A DNA stretch of 64,000 bases from Moorena producens 3L (GCF_000211815.1 NZ_GL890874.1:92313-156312); one strand, 5' to 3'. Numbered from the stretch's first letter, positions 24,658-34,185 are shown. Notes: generated by a model not told the origin, from the sequence alone. A program made the numbers and translations.

Positions 24658-25307
24658 CCCTTTCTTGAAAAGGGATGCCACATCAGATTGTCCGATGATT
24701 GGCTCGGGGTAATCGGTAATCCTACGACCATTACTCATTACCCATTACCAAAAGGGAGGAAAAAAAAGTCTATACTCTGGGATTTGAGCAACCAGACATT
24801 CTATATTTAGGGAAATTTGGCGAGAAGCTGCCAGAGGAAGTGAAACAAAAGGCGATGGAGACGAAACAGGCAATTGTTGATCACACAATTCAATTAACAC
24901 GCGGGAGAATGGCACACGGCTTAAGGTCAAACCTAGATTAGATATGGAATAGTCAAAAACTAGACACCGATGAGCATTTAGCTTATCGACCATGACCTTC
25001 TACTTAGGGGAAATGACTTGGTATGGACAGATGTGAGTAGCCCCGATGGAGTGTTGTGAGCGGAGTGTTGTGAGCATTGGGTTACAGAGGCAATCAGAAT
25101 CGATGCCATCAGCTGCCGTTTTTCCAGAGGAATCTGGCGGGAGTTCCCTATTTTACAGCTTGCAGTTATTGTGTGAGGATGTTAGATCAAATTGGAGTCA
25201 AAGGTACTACTCCTACTCCCGTTGCTATGGGAGTTATGTGAAGTACCGACAACTAAATCGAAGATTATGGTTGAGGCTTCTAGTTTCATCCGCTATCCCC
25301 TTCTGCG

Positions 25308-25343
25308 TAGAATCCCCCGTCCTTGACACCAGGGAGAGTTCAA
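25308..25343 (+). ncRNA. Solo TnpB-element right-end hairpin (remnant omega RNA 3' end)
   Basis: TAGAATCCCCC...GGGAGAGTTCAA has the same length (36 nt) and same flanking blocks (TAGAATC, GAGAGTTCAA) as the right end of the TnpB element at 9830-9865, but no intact tnpB lies upstream. The stem is short (TCCC/GGGA). It may be a relic of a deleted element or a standalone guide RNA. Confidence 0.45.
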
Positions 25344-25432
25344 AAAAGAACACACAAGCAGTGTTAATTCGCTTCCTTTCACTTATCAGGAACCCATTGT
25401 TAATGTTTAAGGAGTAAAGTATATAAACAATT

Positions 25433-25651
25433 ATGCCCAGTAAACAAGTTTTTGTTCGAGAATACAAAGTAAGAGCCCACAGGCGTACTATCCATACACG
25501 GGTTTACAAGTTCATTTGCCACTACTGCAATACCCCTGCAGAGAGGGAGACTTATGCTACCTGTTGTCCCAAGTATGGAAATCGCTGCAAAGGAGTAGCC
25601 AGAAAGTGTCTTCGCTATCAACACGCTAACGAATCTGGGGGAAAAAAGTAG
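25433..25651 (+). CDS. Small basic Cys-rich protein (possible zinc finger)
   Basis: 72 aa starting MPSKQVFVREYKVRAHRR. The centre has CHYCNTPAERETYATCCPKYGNRCKG, giving CxxC plus CCxxxxxxC, consistent with a metal-binding knuckle, within a strongly basic background suited to nucleic-acid binding. No family is recognised. The stop codon abuts the ATG of the next gene at 25652 with no gap, so the two are translationally coupled and probably act together. AAGGAG lies ~20 nt before the start, an unusually long spacing. Confidence 0.6.
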   Translation: MPSKQVFVREYKVRAHRRTIHTRVYKFICHYCNTPAERETYATCCPKYGNRCKGVARKCLRYQHANESGGKK

Positions 25652-26530
25652 ATGTCTTATGTTCCATCACAGCCATCGCTACCATCGCAAAGTCAAAACA
25701 TGTTAGCAGATTTGGTTGATTACTACCGACAAATGGTGGAGTATCATGAACAAGCTGCCACAGTTGCAAGAGAACAGCTTAACCATGCTAAAGCTTTGCT
25801 AAATACAAATGCATTAGCTCTACCAGAAAACAACTCCAACAAGTTCCTGCCTCCTGGAAATAGCAACCACAACCAGCAGGAAAAATACTACCTCACCACG
25901 CCAGTAGCTGAATTGCCCGCAGACTTCTCCACTGAAACTGAATTAGAGGAGTCAGCATTAGCACTCAAACAACAACTCGATTACCAGGAGCAGAGGATTA
26001 CAGAAGCCATTGACCGACTCCTGGAAACCCACAGGGGTACGATCTTCCGAGTTGATTACCTGATCAGGGAGCTGTTTGGAGAGTTGGATAAAGACGATAT
26101 TGCCTCGAAAACTTCTCTGGTCAAATCCATTTTGTTGAAAGGAGAGAGCCAGGGGTTATGGGACTCTATCCCTGACTCTCCAGGTTGCTACACCTTTTCT
26201 CTTGAAGATTTTCCCGATTTAGTTGCTACCAATAAACCTCAGAGAAAGCCTGCCAAGAGCAAAGTTCGTCGGCCTTCTCCGCTACCTAAGTTAGAGCAAT
26301 TAAAGTATATGACCTTATATGAGCTCGTGGCTTCTGTGTTAAGAGAACACTATCCACAGATCATGAGTGCCGCAGATGTTTTGGACGTGCTTTATCCTAA
26401 TGGTTTGGATCCTAAGAAGAAAAATGTAGCCCGTAAATCCATTAGTAACACCTTAACTAAAGGATGTGAATCTAAAGGCTGGAAACGAGTCCAGCCGGGG
26501 CGATATATCTGGGCTGGCGGTTTCACCTAA
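25652..26530 (+). CDS. Protein with two winged-helix (HARE-HTH-like) domains
   Basis: 292 aa. Residues ~15-55 form a helical segment (LADLVDYYRQMVEYHEQA). Two similar ~75-aa modules follow: ~113-190 (ITEAIDRLLETHRGTIFRVD...GCYTFSLEDFP) and ~222-290 (MTLYELVASVLREHYPQIMS...PGRYIWAGG), joined by a basic linker (RKPAKSKVRRP). Each has the helix-rich body and terminal 'G-x-Y/W' hairpin expected of HARE-HTH/winged-helix domains. This points to DNA binding or a link between DNA-binding proteins and an effector. It directly follows the Cys-rich gene without intergenic space. The function is unknown. Confidence 0.65.
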   Translation: MSYVPSQPSLPSQSQNMLADLVDYYRQMVEYHEQAATVAREQLNHAKALLNTNALALPENNSNKFLPPGNSNHNQQEKYYLTTPVAELPADFSTETELEESALALKQQLDYQEQRITEAIDRLLETHRGTIFRVDYLIRELFGELDKDDIASKTSLVKSILLKGESQGLWDSIPDSPGCYTFSLEDFPDLVATNKPQRKPAKSKVRRPSPLPKLEQLKYMTLYELVASVLREHYPQIMSAADVLDVLYPNGLDPKKKNVARKSISNTLTKGCESKGWKRVQPGRYIWAGGFT

Positions 26531-26699
26531 AGCTGAGTTCCGACACAAACGTTGTTGGTTATTGACAAACTATAACAGGACTTAGGCAGTGACTTTATCT
26601 GTAGGGTGCGTTAATAAAGCACCCTACTACATAAGCGCATTTAATGCCCAGTTTTGCGTAAGTCCTGCTCTTGCTAAAGTGATGTCTGATTCTGATATG

Positions 26700-26857
26700 T
26701 ATAGCAGAAGTCATTTGTCAGAAGTCATTTGTCAGAAGTCAAACTCTTGCGCTTCTTGATGCAGTCGCTCATGGGGGAAACCCCCAAGACCGCGCTGCAT
26801 CGCTTACAAAGGGTGTGAGACTTTTGTCATGTCCTAACTGCCCTGGCGACTGCTATA
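26700..26857. repeat. MITE type A, copy 1
   Basis: 158-bp element with ends TATAGCAG and CTGCTATA, an AGTCAGA-like heptamer array at the left, a central GGGGGAAACCCCC hairpin and the right-hand block GGGTGTGAGACTTTTGTCAT. Copies at 35990-36147, 40122-40326 and 61005-61109; fragment at 49201-49296. TA-rich ends fit a TA target site as used by IS630/mariner-type transposases (inference). Confidence 0.8.
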
Positions 26858-26935
26858 TTTATAGTTCTATTCCCTTGTCCGAAGTTCCCTATTGCTCACC
26901 ACTGCGGCGAAGTCTAATTAAATAGATACAGACTT

Positions 26936-27742
26936 TCAAGCACCGTAACTCTGCCATGCCTGCCAAAAAATATAAATTGATAGGGAAAACAACAGCGTGC
27001 GAAATCCATTGCTCACCACTTGGTCTGGTAACTTTGGCAAAAAGCGAGTACTAATTTGCGCTCCCAAAAAGCCTCCTATGCCCAGCAGCAGTCCCTCAAT
27101 CCATAAGACATTTCCCTGTAAGGCATGTCCTACAGAGGCTGAAACTGCTGTAATCACGATTACCCCTAGACTTGTCTGAATCGCAGTTTTAATCGGTTCT
27201 CCTAGGAGCAACATTTGGAGTGGAACCATAATTGTTCCCCCACCAATACCAAATAGACCAGCTAATAAGCCAGCCAAAGCACCTGTCGCTATCCTTGCTA
27301 CAGTAGCTTTGGTGGAAGAGTTTGAAGAAGGTGTGTTGTTTGGTGCTCTTTGAGATTCCTGTTGCGCTCTAGACTTAAGCTGTTTGCGTAGTTGGATCAA
27401 ATATATCGTAACCAATAGCAGTATCCCAAAGGCTACCAGTAACAAGTAAGGAGGGAACAGGTCCGCTAGATAGGCACCAATTTGTGCTGTGATTAGAGCC
27501 GGAAATCCGATGCCAATTACACTTTTTAGATCAAAGTAGCCCATCCGCCAGTTTTGCACTGTACCAGAGCTAGCCGTAATCACAATCGACAGACTACTGG
27601 TAGCCGCCGCTTGAACTGGTTGATATCCTAATGCCACTAACAAGGGGACGAGCACTACACCGCCGCCAATGCCGAGAAATCCGGCAAGAATACCTGCTAA
27701 TAAACCGGAACCAGCAAAAATCAATAAATGGGTAGGAGTCAA
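26936..27742 (-). CDS. TauE/SafE family membrane transporter (sulfite/anion exporter type)
   Basis: A 268-aa inner-membrane protein with about eight helices in two repeated halves. Each half begins with a glycine-rich motif: GILAGFLGIGGGVVLVPLLV near residue 16 and GLLAGLFGIGGGTIMVPLQM near 160. These are hallmarks of TauE/SafE (formerly DUF81), proposed to export sulfite, sulfoacetate or related anions. The start is TTG at 27742, with GGAGCGAAGGG just upstream and no in-frame ATG nearby. A Ser/Thr/Asn-rich loop (~135-150) joins the halves. The substrate is unknown. Confidence 0.9.
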   Translation of the reverse strand: MTPTHLLIFAGSGLLAGILAGFLGIGGGVVLVPLLVALGYQPVQAAATSSLSIVITASSGTVQNWRMGYFDLKSVIGIGFPALITAQIGAYLADLFPPYLLLVAFGILLLVTIYLIQLRKQLKSRAQQESQRAPNNTPSSNSSTKATVARIATGALAGLLAGLFGIGGGTIMVPLQMLLLGEPIKTAIQTSLGVIVITAVSASVGHALQGNVLWIEGLLLGIGGFLGAQISTRFLPKLPDQVVSNGFRTLLFSLSIYIFWQAWQSYGA

Positions 27743-27905
27743 GCCCTTCGCTCCAATTCAAAATTATCAATTCAAAATTAAAAAATACCCCACGAATTAA
27801 TTCGGGGGCTTGAAACATCGCTATCGGCTTTCGCCGACGCTGCGCGAACGCGACCATTCAAAATTAAAAAATACCATATAAATGAATTCAGGCGCTTGTA
27901 TCCTT

Positions 27906-27954
27906 AGGTGCGCTTGACCTTGGCGAATTTAATTCGCCAAGGTCAAGCGCACCT
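27906..27954. repeat. Perfect 49-bp palindrome of the 48-bp repeat family
   Basis: Two 24-bp arms, AGGTGCGCTTGACCTTGG... and its exact reverse complement, meet around one central T within GGCGAATTTAATTCGCC. It is the most symmetrical copy in the window, so it may be the best model of an active unit. The rest of 27743-28150 holds AT-rich repeats and a GTTCGCG-type palindrome at 28101-28125. Confidence 0.85.
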
Positions 27955-28100
27955 GTGGAAACAATTCCAAATTAGAAGGCTATTCATTTTGAATTCAAAA
28001 ATGGTCATCCCTTTAGATCGCCTTTGGCTCAATCCACTTTTTTGCTAGCATAGCCGCTCTTGAGTCGTTGTTTAATTAGCGAACGCGCCCCGCGTGACCA

Positions 28101-28125
28101 TTCGCGTAGCGTGGCCTAAAGGCCA
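28101..28125. repeat. GTTCGCG-type palindromic repeat
   Basis: TTCGCGTAGCGTGGCC then TAAAGGCCA, with a GGCC/GGCC hairpin. It is adjacent to GAACGCGCCCCGCGT (28081-28095), the same GC-rich unit seen nested at ~24570. Confidence 0.75.
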
Positions 28126-28150
28126 AGGTCAATCGCATTTTGCTGGCAAT

Positions 28151-30448
28151 TTAGTTCTGGATTAGTTCATTGGGTATCGCCACTTTGATCACAACGGTTT
28201 CACCTTCGGCTTCCCAATGAGCGCTCGCCTCCACCTGGGAGTTTAGTTCTGGATTCATTGGTATTGCCACCTTGATCGCCACTTCTTCACCGACTTTTTG
28301 AGGAACACTAGGAGGTTTTACCCTAGGCTGAGCTACTAGTGAAATAGGTTTGAGCAGGGGTTGGAAGCTATTGTCCTCTTGGAAATCAGCAACAGTTTCC
28401 ATCGCCTTTGGCGCTGGTGCTACCACAGCAATTCCACCATTGAGTTTGGTAAGGGTAGAGCTTGGTACCTCAGCGGAGCTAATGGTGCTGAGGTTTGGAT
28501 TACGGTTAAACACAAATCTGGGCTGGAGCAAACTTTTTAATAAAAGCCACAGCAAGCTCAATTCTCCAGGGGTATCACAAGGTTTCCACTGACCCACACC
28601 ACAAAACAGCATTTCAATTAAACACCTTGTCTGGGGTAAACTCATCTGCTGATTAAATCCTATTTGGAGAGTGGGAGTTTCACTCGTGAGGTCTGTGTGA
28701 GTAATCTTTCCTTGTAGTCGCAAGTTCTCCCCCATTATTTTCAGACTTACTTTGATATTATCTTTAAGGGAGATAGATAGCTTCTCGGTCAGCTTGATTT
28801 GAGCACCTACTTGGGAAATCAACTTAGTCATGCCCCAATAGGTTTGACCTCCTATATTTATTCGCACCACTTTACGTAAGTCAAACCATTCGTTAGTATC
28901 CGGATTAGGAGAATCCAAAAGGATTAGTAAGGCGATACTCAGCACCAGGAGATTGTAGCCACTCCAAATCCAAGCTAAGCTGATGCCTTGGGTAAGTTGG
29001 GCTGTTTCTAGGGATGGCAAACTGCTGACTGGTATCAATAATTCGCTCAGATTAAACCCAAAGCTAATTGCTGTAGCAACGAATACAATAATCAGCGGCG
29101 ATGCTAACTGCCAGTTGTAATTAAAACTCTCCCTAGATATTCCTTTCGGGGTTACTTTAAATCCTCTCGAAAAAGGATTCAGCATTGTCTGCAACACCGT
29201 TAATCCAATCGGGAAACATGACACTACTGAATAAATATCTGACATGAAAGCGGAGCGAGAGCCGCAGTTTACCCAGGAGAATACAGAAAACTGTAGCAAA
29301 TAGAAAGGAACTAAAAAACACAATACTTCCGTAGCTGTTGCTTTAAAGCAAATAATCCCGAAAAATGTATACGCTATGGGAACAATGAGAAAATAAATTC
29401 GTGACCAGCTAGTAAACCAATAAAGCAACCCATCTAAATGAACCAGTCTTTGCAGATGAGTAAGTCCAGGAATTCTTAATGGATTTGCGTCTAGAAAAAG
29501 TCCCTGTAAGGTACCTTGTGCCCATCTTAGCCGCTGAGATACATGACTTGCGATATTCTCTGCTGCCAAGCCAGCACTTAATTTTTCATCAAGGTAAATT
29601 AACTTATAGCCAAGAGCCGATAAACAAACCCCAGTATAGTAATCTTCAGCGATGGAATCGGTAAAAAAGCCACCAATACTTAAGAGTGCGCTGCGCCTGA
29701 CCACAAAAGACGTGCCACAACACACAATACTATTTGTGCTATCCCGAATTGGTTGAATGTGTCGATAAAATAATTCTTCTTCTGCCGTCAGAATGTTTTC
29801 TAAACCTAAATTATAGGCAACCGGATCGGGATTATAGTAGCTTTGGGGAGTCTGAACTAGAGCGACTTCCTTATCCTTAAAGAAACCCACAGTCCGCTTG
29901 AGGAAGTTCCTAGTAGGAATAAAATCAGCATCAAATACAGCAATTAAATCCCCAGAGGTTTGAGGAAAGGCATTGTTTAAATTACCTGCTTTGGCATTAA
30001 GATTATTTGGTCGCGTAATATACTCGCAGCCTAGCTCAGCTGCAAGTCTTTTGATCTCAGGACGTCTAGTATCATCCAGAAGATAGATCGTTTTTATTGT
30101 ATACTCTAAAGCTTGACAACCAATAATTGTTCGTCGTAGGATAGAGGGATGTTCATTATACGTAGGAATAAGTATGTCAACAGACGGGGTAAAACGACCA
30201 CTAATAACCGATAATTCACCCCAATCAGCTTCCCGACTTCTATCTTTTATCTGGGACAAGAAAAACAGCTGAATGGTGCTACCAGCTAGCCTCAGTATTT
30301 CCGCTAGTAATAACCCCAAGCTAAAGACTCCATTGACCAGGGTATCCAGATTGAGGGTAAACAGCGATCGCCACAGCACATACTGAAGAGTCAGCAGTAG
30401 CAAAATCCCTACCACCACAAGCTGCCACTTAGAGCGAGTTTTTGTCAT
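28151..30448 (-). CDS. Cellulose-synthase-like family 2 glycosyltransferase with PilZ-like domain
   Basis: A 765-aa processive beta-glycosyltransferase in the inner membrane. Two N-terminal helices (10-60), then a GT2 catalytic domain with D125/D126 (LLDDTRRPE), DAD 173-175, ED 268-269 and QRLRW 305-309, the D,D,D,QxxRW set of BcsA-type synthases. Further helices (~340-530) form the channel. A C-terminal region (~545-635) starting RKVVRI resembles PilZ with its RxxxR; the second PilZ motif is degenerate, so c-di-GMP control is uncertain. The tail (~680-765) holds two similar segments, VAIKVAIPMNPE and VVIKVAIPNELIQ. No bcsB is adjacent. Confidence 0.9.
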   Translation of the reverse strand: MTKTRSKWQLVVVGILLLLTLQYVLWRSLFTLNLDTLVNGVFSLGLLLAEILRLAGSTIQLFFLSQIKDRSREADWGELSVISGRFTPSVDILIPTYNEHPSILRRTIIGCQALEYTIKTIYLLDDTRRPEIKRLAAELGCEYITRPNNLNAKAGNLNNAFPQTSGDLIAVFDADFIPTRNFLKRTVGFFKDKEVALVQTPQSYYNPDPVAYNLGLENILTAEEELFYRHIQPIRDSTNSIVCCGTSFVVRRSALLSIGGFFTDSIAEDYYTGVCLSALGYKLIYLDEKLSAGLAAENIASHVSQRLRWAQGTLQGLFLDANPLRIPGLTHLQRLVHLDGLLYWFTSWSRIYFLIVPIAYTFFGIICFKATATEVLCFLVPFYLLQFSVFSWVNCGSRSAFMSDIYSVVSCFPIGLTVLQTMLNPFSRGFKVTPKGISRESFNYNWQLASPLIIVFVATAISFGFNLSELLIPVSSLPSLETAQLTQGISLAWIWSGYNLLVLSIALLILLDSPNPDTNEWFDLRKVVRINIGGQTYWGMTKLISQVGAQIKLTEKLSISLKDNIKVSLKIMGENLRLQGKITHTDLTSETPTLQIGFNQQMSLPQTRCLIEMLFCGVGQWKPCDTPGELSLLWLLLKSLLQPRFVFNRNPNLSTISSAEVPSSTLTKLNGGIAVVAPAPKAMETVADFQEDNSFQPLLKPISLVAQPRVKPPSVPQKVGEEVAIKVAIPMNPELNSQVEASAHWEAEGETVVIKVAIPNELIQN

Positions 30449-30990
30449 AATCCCTTAACTGTAATTCCAGTATTGTCATTAGTTCTTGGATCATTAGTTC
30501 TTGGCAGAAGACCCCTATTACAGCCGATTGGGTTGAGGGGAGGGGATTGCCATCACCTGTAGGTTCATAACTAGTTTAGGCTCATAACTCGCTTGTTAGC
30601 ACGAGCTAATTCCTTAGCTTCCCTCACAAGCTAAGGGGTAGACCGTCGCTTCCACCGTTCTTTATCTTAATTAACATTTAACTTGCTGATTGTTCACTGT
30701 TGACCGTTAACCCTTGACAGTGAAGATTACTCTGGTGTCAACACAAAATCCGTTGCTTAAATTATTCTGCAGGTTAAAGGTGTATCTGCCTGTGACCATT
30801 AACCCAACTTAGTACAGTCTAATCCGACCTTGGACCCTACCTATGTTCCATAACTTTGACAGAGTCGCCCCTACCAAAGGGCTTTAAGGATGATGGAGCC
30901 ACTGTATTGGCACTTTGACTGAGACTATGGGTCGATCACCAACAGACTCTTAACAAGCTTTAACCTAGCTTAATTTAACATAATACTTTG
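30449..30990. other. Intergenic spacer with a 9-bp stem hairpin
   Basis: No gene is supported in these 542 bp. 30612-30636 holds CCTTAGCTT and AAGCTAAGG as a perfect 9-bp stem with a 7-nt loop but no T-tract. Short inverted GTTAACGG/TTGACAG-like motifs occur near 30700. The upstream part presumably contains the promoter of the glycosyltransferase gene. Confidence 0.4.
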
Positions 30991-32157
30991 TTAACTGGCA
31001 GGGGACATCTCGGCTATTATTTCATCCTCTTGTCCAACCACCCAGTTAGCAAAGCGCTTGGCTAGGGGTGGCACAAATACCAGGGGGTTAGTAAAACTAG
31101 AAAATATATAAACTCCTTCCACACCACCGAAGGAACCAACCACTGGTAAACTAGTGTTGCTGAATGCTACTAAACAATGATGCCAGGTTCCTGGTAATTT
31201 CTCAAGAGCTGGTAGAATTTTACCCACTTGAGTACGAATTTCCGCTTCCCCTTTCTCTGGCGCTATAGTGGCGTAGGGGTCTGTCAGTACACGGCTGAGC
31301 TGACCCATCCGTAAACTGCCATCTAAAAACTGCACTGCACCTGCATCAAGAATCGGTGGTACTACCTCATGAGCAGGCTCATCCCACAAGTGTTGAACTG
31401 ACTTAGTACTGGCTTGCTTTTCGAGTTGAAACCGTTTCGTATTTGCTGGAATAACCATGGTCTGCAGCTGGATGTCAACTCTGGGAGTTTCAATCATCTC
31501 CTCATGAGTGAAATACAAGTAGACAGGAATTCCGGAAGCTTTCAGTAAGGTGCGACTGAGTCCACCAGCACAGACAACCGTGTTAGCGGTGTGGTAGGTG
31601 GCTGCTACTGTTTTGACTGCCTTGATAGCATCTGAACTCCTTACCAGTTCCACCACACGACCAATTTGGATTTCCCCCCCACAACGGCGGAAAGCTTTCA
31701 GGTAACCTTGGGTAGTCTTTCCTGGATGGATATGCCCGTGACGGACAGTAAAAGCTCCTGCGATCGCATTTCGATTGAGTAATGGTTCAAGGGCACAAGC
31801 GTCAGCCACACTCACCCAAGTTGGGGGAGTAGCACAACGGGCATAATCGGCTGCCAATTCTTCAAAGTCATCCTTGAGGTCAATGGTCAGCAATAAGTCT
31901 AATTCCCGGAACTGGGTATCTGTTGCTAATTCCTCAGATAAAGTTTGATAAATTTCTCTAGCTTCCTGACATAGCACTCGAGTTAACCTTGATGTTCCTG
32001 ACCAATAGGCAAGACCACCATAGCTATAGCGAGTTGCTCCCTCTAGGGTAGGATGTTGCTCCAAAATCAGAACAGTCAAACCTTGGCGACACAATTCGTA
32101 CCCGAGTGCTGCTCCAGTAATGCCACCACCAACGACAATCCAGTCATATACTTTCAT
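30991..32157 (-). CDS. FAD-dependent oxidoreductase of the D-amino-acid oxidase family
   Basis: A 388-aa flavoenzyme. The N-terminal Rossmann motif VVGGGITGAALG (8-19) followed by LEQ (ribose-binding acidic residue) binds FAD. The mid region has HGHIHPGKTTQGYLKAF, the TVVCAGG motif, and a C-terminal LPVVGSF...GVYIFSSFTNP region as in glycine oxidase/DadA-type enzymes. It probably oxidises a secondary amine or amino acid; the substrate cannot be told. ATG 32157. It lies 35 bp downstream of dgkA in the same orientation and could be read through from that cluster. Confidence 0.87.
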   Translation of the reverse strand: MKVYDWIVVGGGITGAALGYELCRQGLTVLILEQHPTLEGATRYSYGGLAYWSGTSRLTRVLCQEAREIYQTLSEELATDTQFRELDLLLTIDLKDDFEELAADYARCATPPTWVSVADACALEPLLNRNAIAGAFTVRHGHIHPGKTTQGYLKAFRRCGGEIQIGRVVELVRSSDAIKAVKTVAATYHTANTVVCAGGLSRTLLKASGIPVYLYFTHEEMIETPRVDIQLQTMVIPANTKRFQLEKQASTKSVQHLWDEPAHEVVPPILDAGAVQFLDGSLRMGQLSRVLTDPYATIAPEKGEAEIRTQVGKILPALEKLPGTWHHCLVAFSNTSLPVVGSFGGVEGVYIFSSFTNPLVFVPPLAKRFANWVVGQEDEIIAEMSPAS

Positions 32158-32192
32158 CGTATAGTCGCATATCGTATAGTCTAATTGGGTAT

Positions 32193-32708
32193 TTAGCCCA
32201 AAACTGACTCAATTCTACTGATTAGGGGTGGCAGTAGCAGGGAACCGGCTACAAAAATAGCAGTTATCGCTGAGATCAGCACTGCACCAGCGGCACAATC
32301 TTTAGCAATTTTAGCCAGTTCATGGTATGTCTGTTTAACAGTTAGATCTACGACCGATTCAATAGCTGTATTTAACATCTCCATGGCCATGACTAGCCCA
32401 GTGGTTAGTCCAATCACAGCCAGTTCTACCAGGGGTATTTTTAAAAAAATGCCCAAGGTAATCGCTAGAATTCCAATGGCTGTATGGATGCGGAAGTTAC
32501 GTTGGGTGAGAAAGGCATAGCGAACCCCAGCCCAAGCATATTTGAAGCTAATCATTAATGTCGGAGCAATTCGCCAAGCCAAATCTCGGTTAGGTTTGAC
32601 TTTGGAGTCAGAGTATTGGGGTACTGGTATAGATAGTTCTTGAGTCATCGGCAAGGTATTAGACACGAAAAACTGAGTTTGATAAGATTCCGCCTTTGGT
32701 AACACCAT
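32193..32708 (-). CDS. dgkA: Diacylglycerol / undecaprenol kinase
   Basis: A 171-aa inner-membrane lipid kinase with an N-terminal extension of ~50 aa before the DgkA core. The core has SFKYAWAGVRYAFLTQRNFRIH and the catalytic/metal motif E110-MLNTAIE-117, then AKDCAAGAVL and a third hydrophobic helix. Gram-positive and cyanobacterial members often phosphorylate undecaprenol rather than diacylglycerol. It could also start at Met21 (MTQELSIPVP). It follows ybeY by ~100 bp in the cluster prfB-DUF3285-ybeY-dgkA, an order I recall as conserved in cyanobacteria. Confidence 0.92.
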   Translation of the reverse strand: MVLPKAESYQTQFFVSNTLPMTQELSIPVPQYSDSKVKPNRDLAWRIAPTLMISFKYAWAGVRYAFLTQRNFRIHTAIGILAITLGIFLKIPLVELAVIGLTTGLVMAMEMLNTAIESVVDLTVKQTYHELAKIAKDCAAGAVLISAITAIFVAGSLLLPPLISRIESVLG

Positions 32709-32806
32709 TTCTTGGTTCAGGGATAAGTCTTGGGTATACCTTGATCTTTCCCATATGGGGTAGGAGGATTAACCTTTAGGGATATACTGGAAAGCACAGC
32801 AGACTT

Positions 32807-33349
32807 CTAGGAATCATTAGAAAGACCTACGCTCTGAAGTAGAGTCTCCTGTTGATCCAGCATTCTCAGTAGACTTTCTTCATCCGGATGATCCCATCCT
32901 AGAAGGTGAAGTAAACCATGGGTTGCCAGCCAGGCTAGTTCCGTAGATACAGAATGCCCGTGCTGTTTAGCCTGTTGAACAGCAGTATCTACCGAAATCA
33001 CGATATCACCCAAGTATAGAGGCACTGATAATTGCTTTTGGGGTGATAACTTAGGAGAGTTTACCTCTAAAGCTGCAAAAGCAAGTACATCTGTAGGCTG
33101 ATTTTTTTTTCGGTACTGGGAATTAAGTGCCTGAATTTCACTATTGTCAGTAAGGCGAAGACTCAATTCGTAGCTGTTCGCCTCCGGTAAATCCGGTTCG
33201 AGGGCAACTAGCCATTGGTCAAACCAGCTTTCCCAAGTGTGGAGGGAAATTGGGCTGCTGGATTGGTTAGTAATGGTTTCAGCGGAATGGGAGCGATTAA
33301 AGAAACAATCCTGTACACTCAATTCAAACTTCACACTCAGCGTCTCCAA
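32807..33349 (-). CDS. ybeY: Endoribonuclease YbeY
   Basis: A 180-aa zinc-dependent endoribonuclease for 16S rRNA 3'-end maturation and ribosome quality control. The metal site HGLLHLLGWDH gives HxxxHxxxxxH. The N-terminal half has LSLRLTDNSEIQALNSQYRKKNQPTDV-type sequence ending in a TDVLAF strand, typical of the family. Start ATG 33349 gives a slightly long N-terminus (~30 aa before the conserved region). Cluster position between DUF3285 and dgkA supports the call. Confidence 0.95.
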   Translation of the reverse strand: METLSVKFELSVQDCFFNRSHSAETITNQSSSPISLHTWESWFDQWLVALEPDLPEANSYELSLRLTDNSEIQALNSQYRKKNQPTDVLAFAALEVNSPKLSPQKQLSVPLYLGDIVISVDTAVQQAKQHGHSVSTELAWLATHGLLHLLGWDHPDEESLLRMLDQQETLLQSVGLSNDS

Positions 33350-33521
33350 AAGGCTTGGCTACCAGTAGGGTAACCTACTCCGATGACCTAGCCGATTGGC
33401 TAGGTCATCGGCTTCGTTAATCCTGGGTCTAGGACTATGCTTACTGTTCCCTTGATTTTGCTCTCTCGAAGCATAGAGCCATCAACAAGAGTAAGTTTAA
33501 ATCACTTAACAAACTCTTTAG

Positions 33522-33737
33522 TTAACGGGTTAGGTAGGCAAGACCCACCAGTAAGGCCAATAAACCAGAAACGGTGAGGAAAAAGTGTCTCAGAGATTTA
33601 CCTCCCTTACGCACCATATTGCGCATGGCTAACTTGGTGTAACTAGGCTTAGGTTCACTTGAACCGCTATCGGCTGGGGCTGTAGTTGTATCCAGACCTT
33701 GTTCTGGCTGTTGGGTTTGTGAAGGTGGGTTGCTCAT
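33522..33737 (-). CDS. DUF3285 family small membrane protein
   Basis: A 71-aa cyanobacterial protein from ATG 33737 (MSNPPSQTQQPEQG); an ATG three codons upstream is also possible. The conserved half reads PSYTKLAMRNMVRKGGKSLR followed by one transmembrane helix (FFLTVSGLLALLVGLAYL). I recognise this as DUF3285. Its function is unknown. It lies between prfB and ybeY, same strand. Confidence 0.85.
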   Translation of the reverse strand: MSNPPSQTQQPEQGLDTTTAPADSGSSEPKPSYTKLAMRNMVRKGGKSLRHFFLTVSGLLALLVGLAYLTR

Positions 33738-34185
33738 CGAACACAAGTACTCTACGTCAGAATTTCTTTGCTGATTTTAATCTAACAGCATACTTAACAA
33801 TTTTTACCACGAATTACCCAGAAACTCTAGCTGTAGCCTGCTTTATCAATGCACCCTAAACCTAAGGCGAGTTTGTTGCCAAATTTTGCCTAATTCCTGC
33901 TTACTTGAAACTTGACCACTGACTATTTATCAGTAATAATCAACCAACTTTGACAATCACTAATAACCAATCATTAGTGATTAGTTAGTGTAAGCATTCA
34001 GCAGTCAGCTATCAGCTAATGCGCTACAGATGGTGCTACTTGAGGTGCTAGCAGGCGTTTTAACTGAACGGGGTCGGATGAGTAAAACGAGCAGGGATTT
34101 TCAAGCAGCCGTAGCAGCACCCCCCAGCTTGTTTATTACCGACCGTTGATTAGCTGACGGCTGACGGCTGATAGCTGACTGCTTA

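Larger units (their letters stand above)
24210..25432. other. Repeat-rich accessory spacer without a confident gene
   Basis: Contains MITE type B copy 2 (24474-24657) with nested palindromes, and a TnpB-type right end (25308-25343). A plus-strand frame without a start (from ~24768) reads KVYTLGFEQPDILYLGKFGE, then KLPEEVKQKAMETKQAIV, and ends LRSNLD with TAG at ~24938; it may be a gene remnant. Open frames at 24745-24993 (minus), 25046-25417 (plus) and 25234-25467 (minus) show no recognisable protein character and are not called. Confidence 0.5.

Noticed and set aside
25046..25417. 123-codon plus-strand frame
   Set aside because: It spans a TnpB right end and has mixed composition with no recognisable domain; other frames are equally plausible.
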